The notes under the pieces were generated by a model. That model was not told the DNA's origin. It made no database searches and saw nothing but the letters and a program-made list of their open reading frames with translations. Below, one piece after another: positions 12,101-24,300 of a DNA stretch of 64,000 nt; positions within the stretch are counted from its first letter, which is position 1, and each line of letters begins with the position of its first letter. This DNA comes from Nereocystis luetkeana (Eukaryota; Sar; Phaeophyceae; Laminariales; Laminariaceae): positions 6,245,785 through 6,309,784 of the forward strand of contig JARUPZ010000026.1 of the NCBI GenBank assembly GCA_031213475.1. The letters run 5' to 3'. Position numbers and translations under genes: made by a program.

Positions 12101-15100
12101 ATTTTGTCTGGGAGAGAGTACAAACTCGTGTTGACGAAGAAGTTGGTTGACCTCAATTTGGTTGGGATTCTTGTGGTCTGTTTCTTATATGTTGATGTTT
12201 CTCCAACCCAATATTACGGGGGACCATAGTTAATAGGACCAAATATTGACGGTAAAAATGGTTAAATACGTACCTGGTAGGTTTTTATGTATACCATAGG
12301 TCCCATTGACTATGGTCCCCTGTAATAGTAGTTAAATCGGTTACATATGCCATATTTGGCCATGCCTTTTTTGCCACAACCTTACTACTTGGTGTACTGT
12401 AGGAAAATCAAGGCGTTTATGGATCGGGGTAGTTTTCACTTACCTTAGAAAACAGACCACAAGAAACCCAAACAAAATTGATTGCAAGCGAATGCTTCGC
12501 CAACACCCTGAATCATCGTTTCGTGTCTCACGAAATCTGGATAACAAACGGGTGATACACTCGCCGCCAGAGTGATATTAGGGCACTAATTATCGGGGAG
12601 CTTTTCCCCCATAATACTCATGTTTTTTCGCGCGATTTTTCGATCTTCTTCCAGATTTTCCTGGGTTTTTTTCCCCCAAATAAATACGTGAAATATAACA
12701 AACTTGATTTTTAGCTTCTGGAGGGTTTCACTAATAATAGTCAGAACGCCTCCGTTATCTTGATATTTATCTCCAATTATATACAAACTCTGGAAATTAT
12801 GGGAAAAAAACTCGCCGATAACAACGAACCTTAAAATAATGTAGGATGTTTGACTAGTTATTCTAGCTTTTTACTGGATGCTGTTTTGGAAAGAGAAATG
12901 TTTGTGCTGGTTTCGTCAGTCGAACAACTTACTACTACTCGAACGCCGTATGCTCTTGTACAAGTAGTTGTTTTCTGTATAGCATGAAAAGTATCATTGT
13001 CGTATCCCCGTAATGTGTTTGGTGTTACTGGTACTGTCCTGGCTTTTGCTCTTTCCCCTTGGGGGCGCTTGTTCCTAAAATTGTTGTTGTCGCTGATATT
13101 GCTGCTGTTGTTGCTACTGCTACTATTACGGGGGACCATAGTTAATAGGACCAAATTTTGTTAGTAAAAATGGTTAAATATATAGGTTTTTGTGTATACC
13201 ATAGGTCCTATTAACTATGGCCCCCCGTAATATTACTGCTATACTTCTGCTGTAAATACGTCTGCTACTACTACCGCTGCTGCTGGTGCTGGTATTGCTG
13301 CTACTGTTGTTGTTGTTGCTGCTATACTGCCACTCACTTGCTGCTGCTACCTCTGCTATTGGTGCTCCTGCTGCTGCTCCTGGTCCTGCTTGTGTTTGCC
13401 GCTGATGCTTCAACATTGCTGCTGCTCCTGGTGCTGGGCTGAAAGCTGGGATCGTTCGGTATTGTGTGCACGTACGTTTTCCCGGCGTGGGCGACTGCCC
13501 TGTTCCTTCTGGTAGTCTTCCTAGAGACCAGGAAGCAAGTCCGGAGGGTGAGTCATCTTGGCCGATTCAAAAATACCAACTGCATCCCATTCTGGCCAGA
13601 AATATATACCTGGTATCCGTTCTGACCGTTTTGACTCTAAAGTATGTACCGAGTATAGGTACACCATTATTGTACCAGGTAGGTACTGTTATTATAGCGA
13701 TTACAAGGTTTTCCTTGGAGACTGTGGTTAGACTTTAAATCCAGGAGGTGTGGCAAGCTGGGAAGGGAGAACAGAGCAGCAGCAGGCGTTCGTTCCTCCT
13801 ACCAGCTGCTCGAACCTAGCTACCTCGGGTAAAACAACGAAAACGTAAAAAAAAAAACCTTCTTGAAAGCTAAAGCACAAAGCAGAAAGTAAAGCCACCG
13901 GGTGCCCGGGCAAGTATCACCAACCAGCCCAAAACGATTTGACAACTTCTGCGCAGTTCTATAAGAAGAAAACTATGTAAAGAACGAAGCTGTGAGATCG
14001 AGAATCACTCCATGTGTCGGGGGGGGGGGGGGTGATATTGTGGGGGGTATAGGAAGTATTCATACTCTCGTACTATATTTTAATATATCAACTAATTTTA
14101 ATAGTTTCCACCTGCGAGGCACACGATGGTTGGCATTCCACCATGGCTGTATACTTAGGAACGTTTTGGTATTGATATGTATGTACAATCGGGCTTTATA
14201 TTTCCGTTCAAAGTGGTATTAATAGTGTCTACTACGGGGGGCCATAGTAAATAGAACCTACGGTAAACACAAAAACCCACATACCTGGTATTCACCTATT
14301 TTTACTGACCATATTAGGTCCTATTCACTATGGCCCCCCGTAGTAGTAGTGTTGTTCCAACAAAAGTGGGTACCAGGTAGTTGCTTGCCGGCTGGCGACT
14401 AACTGACGCGGTTGACTGGTCGGCTGGCCATGATGTGGCTTCGTCATCATAGCATGTACAACAATTGGGTAAAGGGTGGTACTGTCTGTGCGTATTGCAT
14501 ATACAAATTATGAGCATCCCCAGGGAAGGAGAATTGATTGGATGATATTGAATGGTGGTTTTCGACGAATAATAATGGTGCGTCACCTTTTTCATTCTGA
14601 ATGAATAATTAAGGCCCAACACTACGCGTCCGGGACATGTGTCCTTCGACGAGCGGAGCCACAAACTAGCCACCTTAGCGGTGGAAAGCTTTGGGCGCCT
14701 CGGGGTAGAGGGCAGCAACTTCATCGACCAGCTGGCAGCTAGCGTCGTGGGGGGTAGGGATGGTGGGTCGAATGCAAGGAAGGGGGTAGTGAAGGAACAC
14801 CTGCTCCAAATCGTCTCGGTGACCACTCAGGTCGCCATTTCGAGGAGGGTGTCGAGGGTCAAGCTTCAGCTTAGGGACCGCCAAGAAGGAAGAAGGAACA
14901 GGGGAGGGAGGGACGACAGACCCACACCGATGGCGTGGGGATGGAGCTTGGATGCAGTTTAGGATTTAAGGATAGAACGTAATGAGAAGGAAGGAGCAAA
15001 TACAGCAAATAATAGAGTAGACAAGCTGAAAGTTGGCACGGAAGGGAGGTAGACCAAGTTGGTGCATGGGTTTCTTTTTGTTTCCGAGGTTTTCTTCTTT

Positions 15101-15253
15101 CGGGAAAGTTATGAGTGATCCATGTTGAAGATCATGCTGCACATTGTCAGATGGCAAGAGGAATAATAATAATAAAACAGGCCCTTTGCGCATTGTCGGA
15201 AGGCAAATAAATTCAAGATATACAATATATATATAATATTATATATACCTGGT

Positions 15254-15311
<58 letters not shown>

Positions 15312-18300
15312 TACGTACAACACTGTTAGATATGAAACACCCACAGCGGCCTTTGGCCTTGCCACACCGGGGCGGCACCGCCGATGGCGGTGGGTTTTGA
15401 TGCGCCGTGATGAGTTTTGGTGTAGATACAGTGGATATCTCAGCTTCCCCCCCCCGCCGCGCCCCTCTCTGAGTGAACAGTGGTGTCTCATGGGGAAGAA
15501 GCCTTCCGTGAGCAAGGAAACCCAAAAAGCCGAATTGTTGGTGGCACTGCTTCAACTAACTGTATGCACCTACTGCTGTAGCCAACGGATACCTAGCTGG
15601 CGTGTATTTAGTCATCCAGTTCACTGTGGTTCTACCGTTTTACTCTGGGGGTCCTATGTATATAATCCCCGTTTTGATTCTGTTGTCAGCATAAAACGGT
15701 GCTTATAACTCCGCCCAGAGTGCGGTGTAGGAGAACTGCTGCCAGTGACGTGAGGGTGGCATGTTGACGAGGAGTGCAGGGGACACGAAGGTTTACCAAG
15801 GTACCAAGGGAGGGAGGCGTTGTCGGTTTGGACGTAGCCGTTGGTCCATAGTCGTACCCAATGTCTGATTTAAGTCTGGTTGTGCTGATCGGTGTGATTT
15901 GTGCAGCTGCAATTGACGTACGAGTGCGATGGAGATTGCGGGGAGGGTTGTGTATTGTCCGGAATGTGAGCCTTTACGGAGTCTCCGTTTGTTTAGATTT
16001 GCCGAGAGAAGGCTTCGCTGGGGGAATGCGCCCTCGCTCACTCCGACTTTGACTGCGATGCAACCATAAATGGATATATTATATCCTCCTTCCCCCCCCC
16101 GCGCCTAACGGCGAGCTCGGTCTCCCCAACCGCACCCGGGCGCTTGAGTTGGCCCTTCTGGTGTAAGCGGAAGCCTGCATAAAAGTAACAGAGGGAAACG
16201 GTTGGATCATACCATAGGGGCGACACAGATCCAGCATCGACGACGTCGAGACCACCAGCACTTCTGACAGGGCGTCCGCACGAAAACCCGGAAGTTTTGT
16301 GCTACGACTACAGTACGTACCCCCTCTTGCTTTGCTGTGCGTGCGAGCAGGGAAATTCCAAAAAGGAAACACGTACGTGCAGAGGCGCCTTGCCTTGGGG
16401 GAAAGTTGATGTACACGTGCAGACGAAAAAAACTGAACCGCGTCGTACTATAGTGTACACCAGGTATACAAAAACGGGCACATCGCTGCCGTTTTTGCAG
16501 GTCGGGGTAGGCTGCGATTGAGGTTGCCTCCCAGGCTCCCCCGGCGCAGCCTGGGGTTGGGGTTAGGGCCTGAGCCCGCGCCTTCATGCCACCAGCGGAA
16601 GAAGCGTTTTCCCTTTTGAAATAGCGCGAGAATCGTGAACAAAAGTAACAGCAACGTCAGCAGTACAGCTAGCTAGACAAATAGACCCCCTGGACGATCT
16701 ATCCTACCACTGTATAAATCGTTGTCAAAGAGGTCCAAGTCTACGTTGACGCCCCCCCCCCCCTCTCCCTTTAGTGCAGACGGCAGTGGTTCGCTCTCGT
16801 CGCGAAAAACAATCTACCGCAGATCAGGATGCGAAGGCGGCGACGTAGCTCGCGTTTTATGTGTCTGGGGGTCTATTCATTCGGCCCGTTTTTCGGTTGC
16901 GAATCAGGGTCTCAGGAGTTGTTGCCGTCGTTGTTGTTGTTGCTCTTCTTGCTGTTGTTTTTGTTCGGCTTTTTTTTGTATACTGTTTGTTACGGTTTTT
17001 GGGGAGATCGGGTTGGGTATCTACGCCAGTAGCTTGATCCCACTAAACTAGGACCTGCTTAAAATAGACTCTCAGCCCGAACCCCCAGAAAGATCCTTCC
17101 AGACACGACGGGTGTGCGCTCATTATGGGGCAACAAAAAACAGGGGGGAAATCTTATGATCTGCCCACCCGCTTGTTGTTTCAGCCAGCCAGCTAAGCCA
17201 CGGAAAAGTGAGGGTCTGGTCCGATAGGAGGTCAAGGTCCGCAATCATGTGTCTGAACATGAACCACTAGTCTACTTGTCTTCTGCCTGTGCCCCCTCCC
17301 CTGCCCGCCCACCCTCCCCTTATTTTATATAGGTTGGGTTGGCGTCGGTTGGCAACGACACTGTGAAACATGCCGCTCACTACGTCAGCTAGACAACCAG
17401 GGTACCGTGTTTTGTTTTTGTTTAGGCGGTCGGTCACAGCTGGGTGTCGAGTTAGATCATTTTGTGCTAGGGAAATAACCTTTACTCCGCACAAGGGAAT
17501 TGATCGTATCACGTAGTGTTCAAGGTAAGGCACCCAAGAGGCAGTTACATAGTGCTCCCATTCCTGTCTCTGGAAGTGCCTACACCGGAAATTAAATTTA
17601 CCCATCGAAGCTGTCATTCATATCCAAGTCCGCCTCAAAAGCGGTTCTTAGTAGGATGCAGCTCACCCTTCATGACACTCGCCGGACGCCTCACGGCGCT
17701 TCGCGCTTGGTGCAAGCAATGCCTGCCTGGTCGGTCAAAACCCGACATGCTCCGTCCCGGCATTGTAGGGATGCGAGGGTCTATGGTCACACGACTACGG
17801 CCATGCATGAGATCGAGTACATCTCTCCTGTCGAGTACACCCCATGCCTGCCCGCCCACCCACCCACCCACCCTCGCTCTCCTCGTGACGCGAACCAGTA
17901 CCAAAGGAAGGGGGAGGCGAGGTTCATGGGGCTGATCACCATCACCAACGCCAACTACGACTACGCGGCGGAGAAAAAGAGGAAGGAGAGGGTGGCCGCC
18001 AGCGGGGATGGGAGAATGATGGCCAGGAGGCAAGAGCTACCCATATTCACGATCGAGGAGTTCAACTACAAGGTGGGATGCTTGGCTTGTTTCCGGGGGG
18101 TGGGGGGTGAGGTCGGGAGGGGGTTAAGAGGAAGGCGAGGGGGGGGGAGGGTACTCATTTGTTGTTTTCCTTGGTCATTTGACCATTGATTATGCACCCC
18201 TTTCGACATGGAGCACCGTTTCTACTCCTAATAGAGACAACTCGAACAGTTGGGCGTTCTTCGCGTTATTTCTATGTATTAAGATAGAAACGTTTTGCTT

Positions 18301-21300
18301 TTATTTTTCCCTTCCTGTTTCGTAACCTGTTACCACCAAATATATCTCCTAGGATGATTGCGATCGTTTTCTCGCTGCTGTCCAGTGCACCAAGCTCCTC
18401 CATGCCACGTTCGTCTGTTCCCTGATCTCCTCTTCTAACACAGCCCGTTTTTCCTTGTGCATTTCACATTCTCCTACTATGTGAGTTCTACTCTCTATTG
18501 CTTTGCCACGCGGGCATAACTGTGCATCTACCTCGTCCTCCTCCTCCCGGCCACTGGTATATCTCTTTCTTCTTGACGGGGCGGGGGAGGGGAGGGGTGC
18601 TCGATATCATGCATGGCCATCCCCAACCCCAACCCCACGCTCAGCCTTCCCTCCTATCCCTCACGCCCGCCCTCACCCCCTTCCCAGCCCCCAACAAACC
18701 GCCACCGCCAATCCCACCCCGATCGTATCACGTGGTGTGTTTATGTATGGTAAGGCACTCACGACGCAGATACACGGTTAACCCATTGCTGTCTCTGGAA
18801 GTGGCCACACCAGCAAACCAAAATTTATTTCATTGACGTTTTCATCCAAATGCAAAACACCCCGCCTCAAAAGCGGTTCTTTGTAGGATGCAGCTCGCCC
18901 TTCATGCGGCTCACCCCCAACGCTATACGTCGCTTCGCGTTTGGTGCCAGCAATGGTTGCCTAGCAATGTCCGCCTGGTCGGTGAAAAGCCGACCTGCTC
19001 CGTCCCGGCATTGCAGGGGTGCAAGGGTCTCCGTTCATACGACTACGGCCAACACCTCACGGTGCTTCGCAAAGCTTGATGCAAGCAATGTCCGCCCTCT
19101 GGTCCGTGACAATCCGACGTGCTCCGTCCCGGCATCGTAGGGATGCGAGGGTCTACGTTCAAACGTCTGCGGCCATGCGTGAAAATGAGTACACCCCACC
19201 CCCGCCCACCCCCACACCCACCCTTCGTTCCCGCCGCCACCACCATAACTCCGTTCCCTACTCAGGTGTTGAACGGGGAGAGCTGGGTTATTGTTGACGG
19301 AGCGGTGTTAGACGTGTTCGAGTTTTCTTTGCGGCACCCAGGTGGGGCGAGGGTGGTGATGAATGCTATCGGCACGGACGTCACGGGGGAGCTGTTAGGG
19401 GAGGACCGGCTAGGGGGCACGTTTTCCCCACACATCCACACAGAGGTGGGCCGAGTGTTTTGTAGAAACCTTGTTTTGGCGTCCCCTGTCCCCTGTTGCG
19501 GCGTCATGATTTGTAGCAAGTGTCCCCCTATCATACCCGACCGGCGTTGTCGCCTGCCGGGCAGCCTGGCAGATGAATTCCCTCGTCCCCTCCGTCCAAG
19601 AAGCCGTCCGGCGAGTAGGCAAGCACCTTGTGTGAGTGACCAGAGCAGAGCCAGAAGCATTACCTGCGTTGGAGTAGTCGGTCCCTAGGTCCACAATGCC
19701 TCTACACCTAACACTGGCGTCGTCGGCAGGACGCTTTCGGTTCCCTTCTCGAGGTCATTTTTAGTTTTTTGTCCCTCCTAGTTGCGAGTGGTGTCGTCTC
19801 AACGGGGACCAAGGGCGCCTCGTGTTCCTCGTGCTCGCGGCGGAGAGGCTACGGCTGCAGCCACGCGGCCGTCTCCGCGGGGACCGGGAACGATATTATA
19901 GCATACCTGGTGCCGGCGGTGAAGAGCCTACGGCTGCAGAAGAGCGGTCGTCCTCGCGAGGAGCAGGGGCGGTACGCATACCCGGCGCGGGCGGCGAAGA
20001 AGGCGTAAAACCGATAGCCTCAACCAGGGGACATTCTTTGCGGGAATCACGGACGGTACGGATATCTGGTGCCGGCAGTAAATAACGTGTAGAACCTACG
20101 GTCTCAAGCAGGGGACCGTCTTCGCGAGGCCGGGAGACGGTCATAAGGCTTAGATCGGTCAGGCGATCGGATGACCTTTTTTACCTTGAGCCCGCCGAAG
20201 GACCAAAACCTTGACACATGGCGCCTATCGGCATGAATGACATGGATCGTCGGTCGTGAGTACGGCTCTCACGTCCGACACGAAAACCCTCTTGAAATAT
20301 TCTTGATTCTCCTCGTGTCAAGAATCTGGCACAACCTTGTTTCTGGGTTCCCAGAGATCGTTAGAAACATCGGACTAGGCACGTAAGACATCCCCTTCCG
20401 GAGACCTAGGGCCTAGCTTGTGCGAAGGGGAGGAGGGGGGGGGGGGTGTTACGAGGATTGTGGTAAATGGGGTCGGTGATTTGGTTAACCTTTTTACCTG
20501 TAGCCCAACGGACTAAGACCTTAACACGAATCGATCGGCGCAGCCGAAACAGGATCGACGGAGAGCCGGGGAGAAACCTCAGAAGGTCGATCAACTGCTG
20601 AAGGAGAAGCAAGCCGCCAAGCAGTGTTACAAGGCTTACAGTAGATTGGGCAGGCGATTGGTTAACCTTCTCCCTGTAGCCTAACGCAGGAGGACATCAA
20701 CCTTAACAAATGGCGTCGACAGCAGGACATGGGTCGTTGGTCGTGAGTTCGGATCTCACGTCCACCATGAAAAAAACACTTTTTGAAGAAAAAATTATTT
20801 TCTAATGTCAAGCATTCGATCAAGCAATCTTCCTGGGTCCCCAAAGGTATTGTTAAGAGCTGCGGACAAGGTGCGTACGACCCCATACCAATACCAAGGA
20901 CCCCGCTGTTCCGAAGGGGGGGGGGGGTCGTAAGGCTTCTATTGGGATTGGGCAGGTGATTGGCTAACCGTTTTACATTCAGCCCAACGGGTCAAGATGT
21001 TAACCACTCCCTTTTACAATGTGTGGATGGTAGAGAGTCCAGTGTGGTATACGGTACTGCAGTAGTGTCCCCATCAAAAGTTTCGGCTGCCCATGATAGT
21101 GCCAGTGGAAACGCCTGGCACGGGTGGGATTCCACCCGTTTGGTAGTGCGCGGGAGTAAGTAGTGCCGGTTGCCGCTATTTCAGTCCCTGTGCTTCTTGG
21201 CTGGCGCATGCCGGCACTATGTGAAGAGAGACCACTACAGCTGTATCATCTTTTCAACCTGCCATGCGTTGTCGTTATAATCGTGGAGCAGTTGTTGTCG

Positions 21301-24300
21301 CTACACGTGTTTGGAACACCCTCCACCCCCCCCCCCCTACCCTCTTCCCACCCCGTCTGACCCCTCCCCTTCTCCATGCAAACCCCCGGCCGAACACAAA
21401 TAAAAAACACCCACACACCCAATCAAAAACGAACAAAAAAAAAACACTAAACGTTGTACCGGTATGTAGGACGCTTGGGAAATCGCTCGGAAAATGGTCG
21501 TCGCGTACATTAACGAGGACTCTCAAGATGGAAAGGATTATCAGGATGATGACCAGGATGACCGAACCAAACACCACGACAGCGACGAAAGCGACGAAAT
21601 TATTGACATGGTCGATGACGGCGATGATGACGATGAGGATAACGGAGATGGCGGTAGTGGTGGTGGTGGAGGTGGGCATGACAGCAGTGGCAAACCCGGA
21701 CTCGACGCAGAACCTTACAGGATTGCGCCCGGGCGCGGCACCAAGCGTAGCCGAATAAGAACTGCTGCCGGTGCTGCCGCCGCCACCACCGCTTCTGCCG
21801 CCGGTGCTTCCTCGAGCTGGTGGGGGTCAAGCTGGTGGGGGAGAAGGGCTTCGCTAGTCCCGGAGGCGAGGGCGGGGGAGAGAGTTAAGTCTAGGGGACA
21901 CAATAACGACATTAAGGACAACGCTGCTACCACAACGTATGTCAAGACAAACATAAGAGACAGCAGGACCTTCCCCGGGAGGCGAGCCATTCGCTCAACG
22001 GACTCCGTGAGCACGGTTGACCTCTCCTGCTCCGCATCTGCGTCGACACTATCTACGTCCGCTGGGGGGGGGGGGAAGGGGCACCCGGAACACCACGGAA
22101 GGGGGCCCCAAACTCTGAGAGGGTCCCAAGGGTCCCAAATGTCCGAAGGTGCGGCTACTGCCGCGACGACAAGGGATCCCCCGGGGGCCCCAACAAGCAG
22201 CCGGCCAAGAAAAGCGCTGACTCGAACACAGTCGATAGCGCAAGCATATGTGAGTGACCTAGAGGGAGGTGGGGATTGGGGGGGGGGGGGGGGGGAGCGG
22301 CACACATCTGGTGCTTGTCTTGGTTGGTCGTTTGACCATTTTGATCACGCATCGCTTTCAAGACGGATCGTGGGGGGGGGTGTATTCATGCCACGTATGG
22401 CCGAAGTCGTATAACCTGGGGGGCGGGGGGGGGAGATGTTCTCGGTGTCTTGTATGGCCGGTGTTTGTAGGGGTTTACATGTTTAGAAGAAAATACGCGT
22501 TTGCGGGGGAATTATAAACTCTTTCACTCGACGGGAGACACATGCTACCATTGAGGATAGAGGGCGTACTTGCATATTGCTGGGGCGCCCTCGCCTACGG
22601 AGAGCTATACTCCACCCAAAAGCTGTCATTTGTGAAAAAACAAAATGGAAAGTGCCAGCCGGTGTTTGTTCTAGATATACACCAAAAACATGCGAAAACA
22701 CACAAACGGTGCTCTAACACAGCATAGGATAGTTATTAATAGTTGTACTCAGGATAGACGCCTCGGCAGTCAGAAATACTTCGGGCAAGTTCTGTCCTCC
22801 CAAAGGTGGCAGGCATTTATCAGTGCGTGCGTGAAAAAAATAAAGAACATGTTTTATTTTCTTATTTTTAGGCAAGTGAAAGAGCCACCAGATACACTGT
22901 AGGTACACAAATCATATCATGTTGCCGACCAGAACTGGCATCCCGACGATTTTTTCTTGTGCTAAGGCTACCCCCGACATTTAGAAATAAAATTAGCCCA
23001 AAACAAATGCTAGCATATGCCTCGGGGGGGGAGAGGAGTATGTGCGGGGTGGGGGTACAGAGGGGGGTTCTCACTATTACGGGGGGCCATACTTAACAGG
23101 ACCAAATATTGTTGGTAAAAATGGCTAAATATATAGGTTTTTATGTGCACCATAGGTCCTGTTAACTAGGGTCCCCCGCAATAGAAGGGGGAGAGGTGGG
23201 GTTGGGGAGAAGATGGGGGTGGGGGGGCAGATGGGGTTGGGGACCACCCGAGAGTGCTTTTCCGATCAATGTCGATGGCGCAAGCATGGGTGAGTGGCGT
23301 CGAGGGAGGGTCGGGGATATAAAGGGGTTTGCACTTGAAAGGGGAAGGGAATGGGCTTAGGGGTGTAGATCTGAAGGAGAAAGGACAAGTTTGGGGCAGG
23401 TAGATGGGTTTTGGTAGTTATTTTCCCTGGGGGTTGTACTTGAAGGGTGGGTAAAAGTTTTGGTGGGAGGAGGGGGAGTAGTGCATTCATGTCATGATGG
23501 CCGCCTGGAGGGGGGGGGGGGGGGGGGGGGGTACCAGGCAAGGGGAGGGGGTGTACTCATCCATGGCCGTGGTAGGCGTGTGACCATAATATACCCTCGC
23601 ATCCCTACAATGCTGGCACGGAGCACGTCGGGTTTTCCCCGACCAGGCAGACATCGCTAGCACCAAGCGCGAACCGAAACGTTAGGTATTCGGCGAATCG
23701 CATGAAGGGCGAGTGATATCCTACTACGTGTGATAACCGCTTCTGAGGCGGAGGGGGCTTGGCAACCGACCCAGAGCGTAGCACTAGGACCGGGTTGTTC
23801 GTGTGAGCATGGCTACGTGAGTGATGTTGCCGGAGGCGAGTATGGGTTTGCCCTTGCCGAGGGTGCTGTGGAACCGAGTCGATCACGTGAGCATGGGAAA
23901 GTGAGGGAAGACAAAGGCGCTCAAAATCATGTCATGTTTCCTTCTTTGGTGTGTCTACATTTTTATTTGTTTGTCTATATGCAAGGACCTAAATCCGGTA
24001 CTCCGCACATACAGCCACGGTACGTTGGGTGGGAGGAGGTAAGGCTTTTGCCACTTATTTTCATTTTCCAAACTTCTGTAAGACTCTGTCGCCGCTTATT
24101 TTTGTCCGTCACGTTTGTTTTTTATTCACGGTAAAACTACAGTATGCCCACTTTTGTTCTGTTTCGGCTATTTTTTTGTCTACCAGGTATGTATTGTTTT
24201 TGTTCAGCTTTATTTTTTTATGTTATGCTACAAATACGACTCTGCTACTCTATGCCTGGTTTGGGTGCTTGCCGGTGTTTTGTCCAGTTGAAGCTGAGAC

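Larger units (their letters stand above)
13548..17898 (+). other. 4.35-kb intron with LINE fragment and MITE
   Basis: Contains a family A MITE, the 3' part of a family D LINE (about 14600-15180), a (TA)n tract (15255-15310), G/C-rich sequence of unknown nature and a full-length family B copy. Several AG/GT pairs exist but none gives an exon that keeps phase between 13547 and 17899. Confidence 0.5.
19446..21469 (+). other. Intron carrying primer-site and TRIM-like LTR elements
   Basis: Contains a primer-binding-site-like sequence at 19715-19732, an imperfect tandem repeat of about 90-100 bp units (19830-20135), two small LTR elements (listed separately), unassigned sequence (21010-21300) and a C-rich end. 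Confidence 0.7.

Noticed and set aside
15907..15965. Candidate exon (LQLTYECDGDCGEGCVLSG) with acceptor GTGCAG and donor GTGAGC
   Set aside because: Its 59 nt would break the phase 0 to phase 0 join between the exons ending at 13547 and starting at 17899, and no partner exon fixes it.
19446..19688. Continuation of the b5 exon frame past 19445 (VGRVFCRNLVLAS...)
   Set aside because: Splicing at 19445 joins HIHTE directly to DAWEIARKMV, the expected b5 helix; the read-through has no b5 features.
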